Positions 36,614 through 46,433 of a stretch of DNA of 64,000 nt are shown here, one piece after another. The position numbers and the translations under genes are program-made. This DNA comes from Polaribacter porphyrae. GTDB taxonomy: Bacteria; Bacteroidota; Bacteroidia; Flavobacteriales; Flavobacteriaceae. Below the pieces are notes generated by a model. The model had not been told where the DNA came from. It saw only the letters and a list, made by a program, of their open reading frames with translations, and ran no database searches. The stretch lies in NCBI RefSeq assembly GCF_002954685.1, contig NZ_MSCN01000001.1, forward strand, positions 3,284,961 through 3,348,960, given 5' to 3'. Position 1 is the stretch's first letter; the number at the start of each line of letters is the position of its first letter.

Positions 36614-37577
36614 ATCCAATTTTTGCACGTACTCGTTTTAAAACATCATTAGCTACTAGAGTTGCTTTTTCTGCACCAATTTTTAAAGCATCATCAATCT
36701 CATTTTTATTTTCCATAAAATGATTGTAACGTTCTCTAACATCAGAGAATTTATCAATAATCAACTCGTAAAGAGCTTGTTTTGCATGGCCATAACCATA
36801 ATTCCCAGCTTCGTAATTAGCTCTTATCTCAACAATTTGAGCATCAGAAGCTAATAATTTATACAAAGCAAAAACGTTATCAGTATCAGGATTTTTTGGC
36901 TCTTCGAGAGGAGTACTATCAGTTTTAATACCCATTATTTGTTTTCTCAACTTCTTATCAGGTAAAAAAATATTGATGATATTATCTCTAGATTTACTCA
37001 TCTTTTCACCATCAATACCAGGAACTAATTTTGTGTGTTCTTGAATTTTTGCCTTTGGAGCAATTAAAGTATCACCTACAATATTATTTAATCGATTGGC
37101 TACATCACGTGTCATTTCTAGGTGTTGTAATTGATCTTTACCCACAGGAACTATTTCTGCATCATACAATAAAATGTCAGCAGCCATTAACATAGGATAC
37201 GTAAATAAACCAGAATTTACGTCAGCTAACCTATCTGCTTTGTCTTTAAAACTATGTGCTAATGTTAAACGTTGGTAAGGGAAAAAGCAACTCAAATACC
37301 AAGATAATTCAGTTACTTGGGGTATATCACTTTGTCTATAAAAAACAGTTTTATTGATGTCTAGACCACAGGCCAACCATGTAGCTGCTGTACTGTATGT
37401 ATTTTCTCTTAATTGACTACCATCTTTAATTTGCGTTAAAGAATGCATATCAGCAATAAACAAAAAAGCTTCATTTTCAGGGTCATTTGCCATTTTTATA
37501 GCTGGTAAAATAGCACCTAAAAGATTTCCCAAGTGTGGAGTACCTGTACTTTGTACCCCTGTTAAAATTCTTGACAT
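36609..37577 (-). CDS. trpS: tryptophan-tRNA ligase
   Basis: 322 aa class I aminoacyl-tRNA synthetase. The HIGH-type motif is TPHLGNLLG (residues about 13-21) after GVQSTG, and the KMSKS motif is GEKMSKSRDN near 192. AHSFKDKADRL and PVGKDQLQHLE are further family signatures. It charges tRNA-Trp with tryptophan. Essential housekeeping gene, alone on the minus strand. Confidence 0.97.
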   Translation of the reverse strand: MSRILTGVQSTGTPHLGNLLGAILPAIKMANDPENEAFLFIADMHSLTQIKDGSQLRENTYSTAATWLACGLDINKTVFYRQSDIPQVTELSWYLSCFFPYQRLTLAHSFKDKADRLADVNSGLFTYPMLMAADILLYDAEIVPVGKDQLQHLEMTRDVANRLNNIVGDTLIAPKAKIQEHTKLVPGIDGEKMSKSRDNIINIFLPDKKLRKQIMGIKTDSTPLEEPKNPDTDNVFALYKLLASDAQIVEIRANYEAGNYGYGHAKQALYELIIDKFSDVRERYNHFMENKNEIDDALKIGAEKATLVANDVLKRVRAKIGY

Positions 37578-37682
37578 TAAATTAAGTTTATCATAATTTA
37601 CAGATGAATGTTATAATTAATTCATCTGAAATGACAAAAATAAGGTTTTGATAAGAAAAATCACCAAACAAAAGAATATTAG

Positions 37683-37690
37683 TATTTTTG
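37683..37690 (+). promoter_or_regulatory. TAnnTTTG element, near-leaderless promoter of the acyltransferase
   Basis: TATTTTTG ends 6 bp before the ATG at 37697. This argues against the upstream TTG/GTG codons at 37688/37691 as starts, because they overlap the promoter. Confidence 0.5.
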
Positions 37691-37696
37691 GTGTAT

Positions 37697-38488
37697 ATGA
37701 AATTTTTGAGAATACCCTTTTTACTGATTTGGCGAATTTGGTTTTACATTCTACTATTTGTGACCATAATTTTAATGGTGCCATTTCTATTGGTATTAAC
37801 CTCTAAAGAAAGTTATTATGCTGCATTTTGGAAACTGGTAAGAATATGGTCTAAAATTTTAATTTATGGAATGGGTTTTAGAATGGAGATTACTTATGAT
37901 GAAAAAACAGATCGAAATAAAAGCTATATGTTTTGTCCAAATCATGCATCTTTAATGGATCCTTTTGTGTTGATTGCTATGAGTAAAAATCCAATCGTTT
38001 TTGTGGGGAAACAAGAATTTGTAAAGATTCCCATTTTTGGTTTTTTCTATAAAAGAGTAGTGATTATGGTAGATAGAAGTAGCTATAAAAGTAGAAAAAG
38101 AGTATACGAATTGGCAAAAAGAAGATTACAAAATGGAGTAAGTATGGCGATTTTCCCTGAAGGATTAGTGCCAACAGAAAACGTAGTTTTAGCACCATTT
38201 AAAAATGGTGCTTTTAGCTTGGCTATTGAATATGAAATTCCGATAGTACCTCAAATTTATTATGATGGAAAACGATTATTTTCATGGGATTTTTTTAAAG
38301 GAGGTCCTGGAGTTTTTAGAATTCATCAACATAAATTTATAGAAACAAAAGGTTTACAACAAAGCGATTTACCAAAATTAAGGCAACAAACTTTTAACGT
38401 TATTTATAATGATTTAATTAATGATGAAAAGTATATGAAAGATACAAACAGACCCAATAATGAGCGAGAGTTTAAATCACCAATATAG
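37697..38488 (+). CDS. lysophospholipid acyltransferase (PlsC-like)
   Basis: 263 aa from ATG at 37697. The N-terminal membrane segment is LLIWRIWFYILLFVTIILMVPFLL. The acyltransferase motifs are NHASLMDPF (HX4D) near 87 and FPEGLVPTEN. The family adds the second acyl chain to lysophosphatidic acid in phospholipid synthesis. Two or more such genes are usual in Flavobacteria, so this need not be the main PlsC. The hemolysin III family gene starts 29 bp before its end. Confidence 0.9.
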   Translation: MKFLRIPFLLIWRIWFYILLFVTIILMVPFLLVLTSKESYYAAFWKLVRIWSKILIYGMGFRMEITYDEKTDRNKSYMFCPNHASLMDPFVLIAMSKNPIVFVGKQEFVKIPIFGFFYKRVVIMVDRSSYKSRKRVYELAKRRLQNGVSMAIFPEGLVPTENVVLAPFKNGAFSLAIEYEIPIVPQIYYDGKRLFSWDFFKGGPGVFRIHQHKFIETKGLQQSDLPKLRQQTFNVIYNDLINDEKYMKDTNRPNNEREFKSPI

Positions 38489-39098
38489 TAAATTAGAAGA
38501 AAAACTTAACGTCATTTCCCATGGGTTTGGGTTGGTGTTGAGTGTTGTTGCATTTCCTTTTTTAATCTTTAAATCTACAGGTTTTGACAATTTTTGGAAA
38601 CCAATAAGTTTTATTATCTATGGGTTGAGTATGATTATTTTATATACAGCTTCTACATTTTATCATGCAGAAAAGAACCCAAAGAGAAGAAGAAAGTTAA
38701 ATATTTTTGATCATGCAGCAATCTATGTTTTGATAGCTGGTAGTTATTCACCTTTTTGTTTAGTAGCTTTAGACTCTGACTTGGGTTGGTACATGTTTTT
38801 ATTTGTTTGGGTTTTTGCGTTAATAGGAATTATTTTAAAACTTTTTTTTACGGGTAAATTTGAAAAAATATCAACAATTATGTATTTACTTATGGGTTGG
38901 CAAGTACTATTTTTTATAAAACCTTTAATGAATAGTTTATCGAAAGAAGGATTACAGTTTTTAATTGCAGGAGGTATTTTTTATTCAGTTGGAGCAATAT
39001 TATATATGATTCAAAAAATGCCATATAATCATGCTATTTTCCATGTTTTTGTATTGTTAGGCACTTTAAGTCATTTTTTAGCAATTTACAATTTATAA
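38460..39098 (+). CDS. hemolysin III / PAQR family membrane protein
   Basis: 212 aa with seven hydrophobic segments. Family residues are NVISHGFGLVLSVV near the N-terminus, STFYHAEKNPKRRRK in the first loop, and NHAIFHVFVLLGTLSHFL at the C-terminus (the conserved His residues thought to bind metal). The same fold occurs in adiponectin receptors, and the bacterial function is uncertain. It overlaps the acyltransferase gene by 29 bp and is probably translated in concert with it. Its stop is 2 bp from the convergent CYTH gene. Confidence 0.9.
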   Translation: MSESLNHQYSKLEEKLNVISHGFGLVLSVVAFPFLIFKSTGFDNFWKPISFIIYGLSMIILYTASTFYHAEKNPKRRRKLNIFDHAAIYVLIAGSYSPFCLVALDSDLGWYMFLFVWVFALIGIILKLFFTGKFEKISTIMYLLMGWQVLFFIKPLMNSLSKEGLQFLIAGGIFYSVGAILYMIQKMPYNHAIFHVFVLLGTLSHFLAIYNL

Positions 39099-39100
39099 AA

Positions 39101-39571
39101 TCACCAATTCTTATAAGGTTTTTTGCTTAAATAAGAATTGTAATATTGCTGATTCCCAGTAACTTCTTTTCCTATCCAATTAGGTTTTTCAAATGTTTCA
39201 TTTTCACTGCTTAATTCAACTTCAGCAATAATTAACCCATTGTTATCTCCATAGAATTCATCAACTTCAAAAATATGCTTTCCTTTTTTTATATAGAATC
39301 TTGTTTTGTCAATAATTGAAGATTCACAAAGTAAGAGTAGTTTTTCAGCTTCTTCTAAACTAATTTCTTTTTCCCATTCAAAACGAGTTGTACCGCTTTT
39401 ATTTGATTTTCCTTTAATAGTGATAAAAGCTTTTTCATCAGTAGTTCTAATACGTACGGTTCTTTTTTTGTTTGAATTTAAGTAGCCTTGTTGCATTCTT
39501 TTTTGCTGATAAGCTTCTTGCTTAAAATCGTTATTTTTAACCAAAAATTTACGTTCAATTTCTAAACTCAT
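39101..39571 (-). CDS. CYTH domain protein
   Basis: 156 aa. The N-terminal LEIERKFLV is the ExExK signature of CYTH phosphatases/cyclases. The basic and acidic strands of the tunnel fold follow: RTVRIRTTDEKAFITIKG, FEWEKEI and FEVDEFYGDNNGLIIAEVEL. Members hydrolyse triphosphates (tripolyphosphate, thiamine triphosphate) or are class IV adenylate cyclases. The exact substrate is unknown. Confidence 0.92.
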   Translation of the reverse strand: MSLEIERKFLVKNNDFKQEAYQQKRMQQGYLNSNKKRTVRIRTTDEKAFITIKGKSNKSGTTRFEWEKEISLEEAEKLLLLCESSIIDKTRFYIKKGKHIFEVDEFYGDNNGLIIAEVELSSENETFEKPNWIGKEVTGNQQYYNSYLSKKPYKNW

Positions 39572-39634
39572 AAAAAGGCATTGTAATTTGTACTAATATA
39601 GACGTTTTTACCGTTAATTTAGGTAATATTTAAA

Positions 39635-39642
39635 TATCTTTG
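39635..39642 (+). promoter_or_regulatory. TAnnTTTG promoter of the porZ-like gene
   Basis: TATCTTTG, 10 bp before the ATG at 39653 and 16 bp before the ATG at 39659. It is the likely promoter for the coupled three-gene cluster. Confidence 0.55.
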
Positions 39643-39652
39643 ATCGATAATT

Positions 39653-41995
39653 ATGGTAATGAAAAAAACAATTTTCCTTTTCTTTTTTTTAATTTCTTTA
39701 GTTGGGTTTTCTCAAACAGATTATAGCGATTCTTGGGAAGATTTTTATTCTTACAATAACGTAAAAGACATTATAAAAGTTGATGATGTAATTTATGCTT
39801 TAGCAGATAATGCTGTCTTTACTTATAATGACACTACTTTAGAAATAAAAAAAATATCTTCAGTACAAGGTTTATCAGGAGAAACTACATCTTCTATTTT
39901 TTATAATAAAACATTTAAAAGGGTAGTTATTGGTTACGAAAATGGTTTGGTAGAAGTTATCGATGAAGATGGTACTATTACAATTTCTTCTGATATTGTA
40001 AACTTTAATCAATCTGGTGAAAAAAGAATAAATCATATTTCTGAATTTGGAAATACACTATATCTATCTACCCCATTTGCTATTGTAGAGTATAATATTG
40101 AAAGATTAGAATTTGGAGATACTTTTTTCATAGGAAACCAATCTACATCATTATCTATAAATGAAACTTTAGTTTTTAATAATAAAATTTACGCAGCAAC
40201 AGAAGATGGAATTTTTTTAGCTGATGTAAATAGTAATTTACTCGTAGATTTTAAAAGTTGGGAACAGCAATTTCCAAATCGAAATTTTCCAAATCTATCT
40301 TTATTCGATAATAGAGTTTATACAACAGAAGGAAGTAACTTGTTTGAAATAGAAAATGGGAGTTTAAAAATTATCAGAAATTTTGCAGAAAATATTGTAA
40401 ACACAAAAGCTTCTAGTTCTAATTTAACAATTACTTTAAATAGAAGTGCATTTGTTTTAGATGAAAACAACAATCAAGTTTTTATTTTTTTAAACACTCC
40501 AGATTTTAGTTTTACACTTTCTAATGCTTTTTTTGAAAATAGTACAGTATTTCTTGCTTCAAAAGAGTTAGGAATTTTAAAAACAACAACTAGTCAATTA
40601 AATACCTATCAAGAAATTCATCCTGAAGGACCTTTATTTAATGATGTTTTTTCTATTGCTGTTAATAATAACGATTTATGGGTAGTATATGGGGGTTATG
40701 ATGCATCTTCATATGTGCCAGCAGGAAATAGAAAAGGATTTAGTCATTATAATGGAGAAAAATGGATTAATAAAAAGTTTTCAAACAGTACACCAATATT
40801 AGATTTAGTAGATATAACTATAGATGTTGAAAAAGAAAATAGAGTTTTTATAAGTTCTTTTGCACAAACGAGTAATGGAAATATTTTTTCTGGAGGTGGT
40901 TTATTAGAAGTAGAAAATGATGAGATTAAAAATTTTTATCACTCAAGAAATAGTCCATTAGAAGATTTTCTTCCAAATGATGCGAATTCAATAACTACTA
41001 GAATTAGTGGATCAGTATTCGATAATGAAGGAAATTTATGGTTAGCAGATGCTTTGGCTTCTAGAAAGTTGAAAAAATTTTCAGCTTCAGGAACATGGTC
41101 TAGTTTTGATTTGGGTGATTTACAAACCAATAAAAATCAAGAAACAAATATAATTACAATAGATAGAAATAATACTGTTTGGATTGCCACTAGAAGAAAT
41201 GGAGTCTATATTTATAATGAAAATGGAGATAGAAGAAAAGCATTTATTTCTACTCCAAATCTTGGAAACCTCCCAGATGTAAACGTGAGAGCTATAGCTA
41301 TTGATAGTAATAACAGAGTTTGGTTAGGAACACAGTCTGGAATGGTTGTTTACAATAATGCTTCTGGAGTGTTTGATGATGATACACCTAATGCGAATCC
41401 TGTTGTAATTAATGGAAATGAAGCTGGTTTTGGAGACAGATTGTTAGGTGATCAAACTATAAATTCTATTGTAATAGATGGTGCAGAAAACAAATGGTTT
41501 GGTACAGATAATGGAGGTGTTTTATATACAAACCCTAATGGGCTAACTACACTTGCAAACTTTAGCAAACAAAACTCTCCTTTACCATCAAATAAAATTT
41601 CTAAAATTGCTATAGACAATAGTTCAGGTAAAGTATATTTTGCCACAGACAAAGGCATTGTAGCATACAATAGTAATGTAGCTCCTTTTGGAGAAACTCT
41701 TGGAGAAGTTTATGCTTATCCAAATCCTGCTTTAAAAAATCATGAAACTATAACTATAAATGGTAGAAATGGAACAAGTTTGCCAAGAGGTACAAATGTA
41801 AAAATTTTAGATGTTGCTGGGCATTTAGTTTATGAAACCAATGTTATAGAAGGTCAAGAAGTGCAAGGAGGAAAAGTAGTTTGGAACAAGAAAAATTTGG
41901 CAGGTAAAAGCGTAGCTTCTGGAATTTATATTGTATTATTATCTAATGATGATGCATCAGAAACTGCTACTGCAAAAATTGCAATTGTAAATTAA
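39653..41995 (+). CDS. porZ: PorZ-like beta-propeller protein of the type IX secretion system
   Basis: 780 aa. Signal peptide from the second ATG (39659), cut after VGFSQ. The start of the mature protein (SDSWEDFYSYNNVKDIIKVD) and the propeller blades (VWIATRRNGVYIYNENGD, VWLGTQSGMVVYN, KWFGTDNGGVLYTN) match PorZ. PorZ is the surface protein that delivers anionic lipopolysaccharide to the T9SS attachment complex. Residues about 690-780 are a T9SS type A sorting domain (VYAYPNPALKNHETITI ... GIYIVLLSNDD). Its stop overlaps the recO start (TAATG). The call rests on the N-terminal pattern and overall layout. A generic propeller T9SS protein is the alternative. Confidence 0.8.
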   Translation: MVMKKTIFLFFFLISLVGFSQTDYSDSWEDFYSYNNVKDIIKVDDVIYALADNAVFTYNDTTLEIKKISSVQGLSGETTSSIFYNKTFKRVVIGYENGLVEVIDEDGTITISSDIVNFNQSGEKRINHISEFGNTLYLSTPFAIVEYNIERLEFGDTFFIGNQSTSLSINETLVFNNKIYAATEDGIFLADVNSNLLVDFKSWEQQFPNRNFPNLSLFDNRVYTTEGSNLFEIENGSLKIIRNFAENIVNTKASSSNLTITLNRSAFVLDENNNQVFIFLNTPDFSFTLSNAFFENSTVFLASKELGILKTTTSQLNTYQEIHPEGPLFNDVFSIAVNNNDLWVVYGGYDASSYVPAGNRKGFSHYNGEKWINKKFSNSTPILDLVDITIDVEKENRVFISSFAQTSNGNIFSGGGLLEVENDEIKNFYHSRNSPLEDFLPNDANSITTRISGSVFDNEGNLWLADALASRKLKKFSASGTWSSFDLGDLQTNKNQETNIITIDRNNTVWIATRRNGVYIYNENGDRRKAFISTPNLGNLPDVNVRAIAIDSNNRVWLGTQSGMVVYNNASGVFDDDTPNANPVVINGNEAGFGDRLLGDQTINSIVIDGAENKWFGTDNGGVLYTNPNGLTTLANFSKQNSPLPSNKISKIAIDNSSGKVYFATDKGIVAYNSNVAPFGETLGEVYAYPNPALKNHETITINGRNGTSLPRGTNVKILDVAGHLVYETNVIEGQEVQGGKVVWNKKNLAGKSVASGIYIVLLSNDDASETATAKIAIVN

Positions 41996-42717
41996 TGCCA
42001 CTTATTACTACAAAAGCTATCGTTTTAAGCTCGTTAAAATTTGGTGATACCAGTTTAATTGTAAAATGCTATACAGAAGAAGAAGGTTTAAAAAGTTACT
42101 TGATTCGTGGAATTTTAAAATCTAAAAAGGGAGGAATTAAAGCTGCCTATTTTCAGCCTCTTACACAACTACAAATTGTAGCAAATCACAATTCAAAAAA
42201 CAATTTAAATTCCATTAAAGAAGTAAAAGTTGTACAACCATATAAAACGATTTATTTAGATGTTGTAAAGCAGTCTGTAGTCCTTTTTTTGTCAGAAATA
42301 TTATCAAATGTCATCCAAGAAGAAGAGCAAAATAAAGCATTGTTTCAATATATAGAAACCGCTTTTTTATGGTTAGATCTTCATTCTAATGTGGCAAATT
42401 TTCATTTATTATTTTTATTAAACCTAACAGGGTTTTTGGGTTTTTACCCAGATTTATCTCAAAAAGAAAGACTTGGATTTAATCTATTGGAAGGAAATTT
42501 TTCTGATGAAATCCATAATAAAAACGTAATTCACAAAAATGAATTTTATCAACTAAAAAAACTGTTAGGCATAAATTTTGATATAATAGAAAGTGTGTCT
42601 TACAGTAAAAAAGAAAGACAGTTGGTTTTACAAATAATTATCCAATATTTTAAATTACATTTGGGCAGTTTTAGAAATCCAAAATCTTTACAAGTTTTAG
42701 AAACCGTATTTAGTTGA
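41995..42717 (+). CDS. recO: DNA repair protein RecO
   Basis: 240 aa. The N-terminal OB-fold begins PLITTKAIVLSSLKFGDTSLIVKCYTEEEGLKSYLIRGI, a clear RecO signature. The helical C-terminal domain lacks the zinc-binding Cys cluster found in many RecO proteins. It loads RecA with RecR at gaps in recombinational repair. It overlaps the porZ-like stop by one base and the TonB receptor start by four bases, so the three are translationally coupled. Confidence 0.93.
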   Translation: MPLITTKAIVLSSLKFGDTSLIVKCYTEEEGLKSYLIRGILKSKKGGIKAAYFQPLTQLQIVANHNSKNNLNSIKEVKVVQPYKTIYLDVVKQSVVLFLSEILSNVIQEEEQNKALFQYIETAFLWLDLHSNVANFHLLFLLNLTGFLGFYPDLSQKERLGFNLLEGNFSDEIHNKNVIHKNEFYQLKKLLGINFDIIESVSYSKKERQLVLQIIIQYFKLHLGSFRNPKSLQVLETVFS

Positions 42718-45206
42718 TGATGAAGTACTTCGTTTTTATAATTATTTTTTTAGTGAGTAAAATTTCTTATGCTCAAAAAGTAAAAGTTTTAGACAAAGAA
42801 ACTGGTAAAATTGTTAGAAATGTTACCGTTTTTAACGAAGATAATACCATAAGTCTAACATCAAACAACCAAGGTTTTGTAGATATTTCAGCTTTTGATG
42901 ATAAAGACATTATCATTTTTTCACATTTATCTTATGCATATTATAGAATACAAAAATCAGCTTTAAAAAATAAAAAGCTTCTAGTATATCTAACCAAAGA
43001 GTCAGAAGAATTGGATGAAGTTGTTATTTCTGCTTTTAAAAGAGCAGAAAAAACAAAACGAATTGCAGAACAGATTGCAGTAATTTCAAAGAAAGATATT
43101 CAAAAAGTTTCGCCACAAACTTCTGCAGATTTATTAGCCACTATTCCTGGAATTAAAGTTCAGAAATCACAATTTGGTGGAGGTAGTCCTGTAATTCGTG
43201 GAATGGAATCTAACCGAGTTTTATTGGTCGTTGATGGAGTTCGAATGAATAATGCTATTTACAGAAAAGGACATTTACAAAACTCAATTACATTATCACC
43301 AAATTTACTTGAAAAAACAGAAGTTGTTTTTGGTCCATCATCTGTTATTTATGGATCTGATGCTTTGGGTGGAGTAATTCACTATTATACAAAAACACCA
43401 AAATTATCTCAAGAAAAGAGAGTAACCAGTAATTTTTTCTCAAGATTTTCAACAGTAAACCAAGAAATAACCACAAACGTTTCTGCTGAATTAAGTTTTA
43501 AAAACTGGGCATCATTTACCAGTATTTCGTATTCAGATTTTGGAGCTTTACAAGCTGGAGAAAATAGAAATCATGGTTTTTCTGATTGGGGAAAAGTATT
43601 TTATTATTCAGAAAATGTAAATGGAAATTACAATCCTAACCCAACCTTAAACAGTGATCCAAATTTATTGAGAAATACAGGTTTTAATCAAACTGATGTA
43701 TTGCAAAAATTCTTTATTCCATTATCAAAAAATACAGATTTAAAAATCAATCTACAATATTCAACTTCATCAGATATTCCAAGATTTGATAGACTTACAG
43801 AACTTACAGACTTAACAGACGATGCATCTTTAAAATTTGCTGAATGGTATTATGGTCCTCAAGAACGACTATTAATTTCTTCTCAAATTCTTTTGCATCC
43901 TGATAAAAAATGGTTAGAAAATGGAACAATAACCACAGCTTATCAAAATATAAAAGAAAGTAGAATTCAAAGAAAATTTGGGAGTTTAGATAGGTCTTAT
44001 AGAGAAGAAACTGTAAATATTTTTAGTATAAATGGAGATTTTGCTGTAGCACTTGTAGCAGATAAAACAAGAACACTTTCTTATGGTTTTGAATTTGCGT
44101 ATAATGATGTAAATTCAAATTCTTTTGGAAAAACTTTAAATATTTTCAATGGAGAAATTAGTGGTTTTTCCAATGAATTTAAAGTACAATCACGCTATCC
44201 AGATGGAGGGAGTAATTTTTTAACAACAGCAATTTATGTGGGTTACAGACAAGATTTGAATAAAAAATCTACTTTGAACTCTGGGATTCGTTTTACAAAC
44301 ACCAATAAAAATGCAACTTGGATAGATGAAACTTTTTTAACCTTTCAAGATAAAACCTTAAGTAGAAATAACTCTGCAATTACAGCAACTTTAGGTTACG
44401 TATATAAGCCAAATAGAAACTGGCAATTGAATGGAGTTTTATCTTCAGGTTTTCGTTCTCCTAATATAGATGATGTTGGTAGAGTTAGAGAAAAAGCAGG
44501 TAATGTTACCATTCCAAATATTGATGTTTCTCCAGAATTTGCTTATAATGCTGAAATTGGCATTCAGAAATATTTTAATAAAAGACGATTTAGAGTTGGT
44601 GGTAATTTTTATTACACTTTATTGGATAATTATATTCAGAGAGATTTTGTGTTTAATCCAGATGGAAGTATCAAACAAGTGCAGTTTGATGGAGAATTTG
44701 GAAATGCTGTAAATAACCAAAATAAAGGGCAAGCCTATATTTTGGGGTACACAATAAATTATTTAGGTAAAATATCAAAAACGATTAATACATCAGGTTT
44801 TATTACCTACACAAAAGGTAGCACTTATGATACAAAAGAACCAATGTCTTCAATTCCCCCTTTATTTGGACAGTTTGAAATGAATTATAAAAAGGATAAA
44901 ATCGAATTAGGTTCGATAGTTCGTTTTAATGCAAAAAAAAATATTGAAGATTTTAACTTTACTGAAGGTATAGACAATCATGAATTGACACCAATTGTTG
45001 ATGCAAATGCAATCAATGATATTGATAAGTTCTATGGTTCTCCAAGCTGGATTACTTTTGGTGTAAATGGAAGATATATTGTGAGTGACAATTTTTCTGT
45101 ACAAGCAAGATTAGATAATATTTTAGATGAACACTATATAGAGTTTGCTTCAGGAGTTTCTTCTCCAGGAAGAAATTTATCGGTTTCTTTGATGGCTAGT
45201 TTCTAG
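42714..45206 (+). CDS. TonB-dependent outer-membrane receptor
   Basis: 830 aa. Signal peptide to about residue 21 (ISYAQ). A carboxypeptidase-regulatory-like domain follows (DKETGKIVRNVTVFNEDNTI). The plug domain is about 105-230 (LDEVVISAFKRAEKTKRIAE, PVIRGMESNRVLLVVDGVRMNN, SVIYGSDALGGVI), then a 22-strand type barrel ending in a C-terminal Phe (SLMASF). The RGMESNRVLLVVDGVRM region resembles heme/hemoglobin-type receptors. The ligand is inferred only. It starts at ATGATGA overlapping the recO stop, and its end overlaps the convergent methyltransferase gene by 11 bp. Confidence 0.92.
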   Translation: MMMKYFVFIIIFLVSKISYAQKVKVLDKETGKIVRNVTVFNEDNTISLTSNNQGFVDISAFDDKDIIIFSHLSYAYYRIQKSALKNKKLLVYLTKESEELDEVVISAFKRAEKTKRIAEQIAVISKKDIQKVSPQTSADLLATIPGIKVQKSQFGGGSPVIRGMESNRVLLVVDGVRMNNAIYRKGHLQNSITLSPNLLEKTEVVFGPSSVIYGSDALGGVIHYYTKTPKLSQEKRVTSNFFSRFSTVNQEITTNVSAELSFKNWASFTSISYSDFGALQAGENRNHGFSDWGKVFYYSENVNGNYNPNPTLNSDPNLLRNTGFNQTDVLQKFFIPLSKNTDLKINLQYSTSSDIPRFDRLTELTDLTDDASLKFAEWYYGPQERLLISSQILLHPDKKWLENGTITTAYQNIKESRIQRKFGSLDRSYREETVNIFSINGDFAVALVADKTRTLSYGFEFAYNDVNSNSFGKTLNIFNGEISGFSNEFKVQSRYPDGGSNFLTTAIYVGYRQDLNKKSTLNSGIRFTNTNKNATWIDETFLTFQDKTLSRNNSAITATLGYVYKPNRNWQLNGVLSSGFRSPNIDDVGRVREKAGNVTIPNIDVSPEFAYNAEIGIQKYFNKRRFRVGGNFYYTLLDNYIQRDFVFNPDGSIKQVQFDGEFGNAVNNQNKGQAYILGYTINYLGKISKTINTSGFITYTKGSTYDTKEPMSSIPPLFGQFEMNYKKDKIELGSIVRFNAKKNIEDFNFTEGIDNHELTPIVDANAINDIDKFYGSPSWITFGVNGRYIVSDNFSVQARLDNILDEHYIEFASGVSSPGRNLSVSLMASF

Positions 45207-46008
45207 TTAATTTTAAAATCCAGACATCTTGTTGAGGTTGATTATTTCTAATAGCACCAGGGATGTGTTTTAAGATTTCTAGATTATTTCTTGCACATAA
45301 ATCTTTAAAAAATTTGGGTGATTGGTAAGAAGCAAATAGACGATTCCCTTCTTTTTTATAGTTATGAATTACTAATTTTCCAGAATTGTAAGCTGTCTTT
45401 TCTTCATCTAAAAGTTTAAAAGAATGCACGTTTCCGTGAGTTGTTAAAAATAAAATCCCTTTATTTTTTAGAACTCTAGTCAATTCTTTCATCCAAGAAA
45501 AATGCAATCTTTCTGATAAATGTGTAAAAATGGATATTCCATAAATTACATCCATAGAATTATTTTCAAAATCTAAAGGAGGTTTTAAATCATTGAGTTT
45601 AAATTGAATTCCATTCAAATTTTCTGAACACCATTTTACATATTTTTTGTTATAATCAGTTCCAAAAATTAAGTTGCTATGTTCTAAAATATTAGGCAAA
45701 TGTCTAATAACTCTTCCAGTTCCACAGCCCCAATCTAAGATGGATAGATTTTCGATTTTTTTGAATTCAGATATATGATTTATCAACCATTCTGCAGTAG
45801 GTTTTCCATTAGTGTAAAACTTATCATAATTCAAACTAAAAGTCTCGTAAAGATAAAAATCTGGAGGTAAAATCACATTTGGATTTTTTTCTTTGAAAAG
45901 GCGATTACTTTTTCTGTGGATAATTTTTTGCCTGTAAAAGTTAACTTGTTCAACTATTGAAAGAAGTCCAACTTTTGAAATTAGTTTTTTTATTATAATC
46001 TTTTTCAT
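45196..46008 (-). CDS. class I SAM-dependent methyltransferase
   Basis: 270 aa. SAM-binding motif I is SILDWGCGTGRVIRHL near 97, with motif II-like IFGTDYNKKYVKWC and DVIYGISIFTHL further on. The substrate is unknown. The N-terminal 90 residues contain a basic amphipathic region typical of enzymes acting on glycans or lipids. It touches the 46008 start of the SdpI-like gene by one base, so the pair is co-transcribed. Confidence 0.9.
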   Translation of the reverse strand: MKKIIIKKLISKVGLLSIVEQVNFYRQKIIHRKSNRLFKEKNPNVILPPDFYLYETFSLNYDKFYTNGKPTAEWLINHISEFKKIENLSILDWGCGTGRVIRHLPNILEHSNLIFGTDYNKKYVKWCSENLNGIQFKLNDLKPPLDFENNSMDVIYGISIFTHLSERLHFSWMKELTRVLKNKGILFLTTHGNVHSFKLLDEEKTAYNSGKLVIHNYKKEGNRLFASYQSPKFFKDLCARNNLEILKHIPGAIRNNQPQQDVWILKLTRN

Positions 46009-46355
46009 TACTTTTTTCTTTTCCCTTCGTCAGAAAAATTATCAGACAATGCACGTTCTGTTTTTATAATAGAAACTAAAATAGATAATGCTACTAAAAC
46101 CATAGGTTGCCAAGTCAATTCGCCCTTGGTAATGTTAGCTAGCAACAATGCCGCTAAAAATGAGAATCCACTATACTTTAAAAAAGCTTGATTAAAAGTA
46201 CTGTTTGCAAAATCCCATATTTGCTGATTTTGCATTGCTTTAGGTGTTCTATAACCATAGATATTATTTACTTTTTTTGGTGGAAATTTCCAAAAAATAA
46301 TACTAATTAAAAATACCACACCATTAGTAGTTAATACATATATAAATGAATCCAT
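46008..46355 (-). CDS. SdpI family membrane protein
   Basis: 115 aa with three hydrophobic segments. GYRTPKAMQNQQIWDFANSTF near residue 35 is the characteristic SdpI/YhfL loop. SdpI in Bacillus gives immunity to the SdpC toxin. Related short proteins are widespread with no proven function. No toxin gene is seen nearby. Confidence 0.85.
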   Translation of the reverse strand: MDSFIYVLTTNGVVFLISIIFWKFPPKKVNNIYGYRTPKAMQNQQIWDFANSTFNQAFLKYSGFSFLAALLLANITKGELTWQPMVLVALSILVSIIKTERALSDNFSDEGKRKK

Positions 46356-46433
46356 AATTTTTTATTTTTTAAATCTCAAACTTCCAACTTTTTATTGAAA
46401 ACTGCTATTGCCAACTGAAGACTAAAATACTGC

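Noticed and set aside
42540..42716. RecO lacking the zinc-binding Cys cluster considered as a truncated gene
   Set aside because: The length (240 aa) and the coupled overlaps at both ends are normal, and many Bacteroidota RecO proteins appear to lack the cluster.
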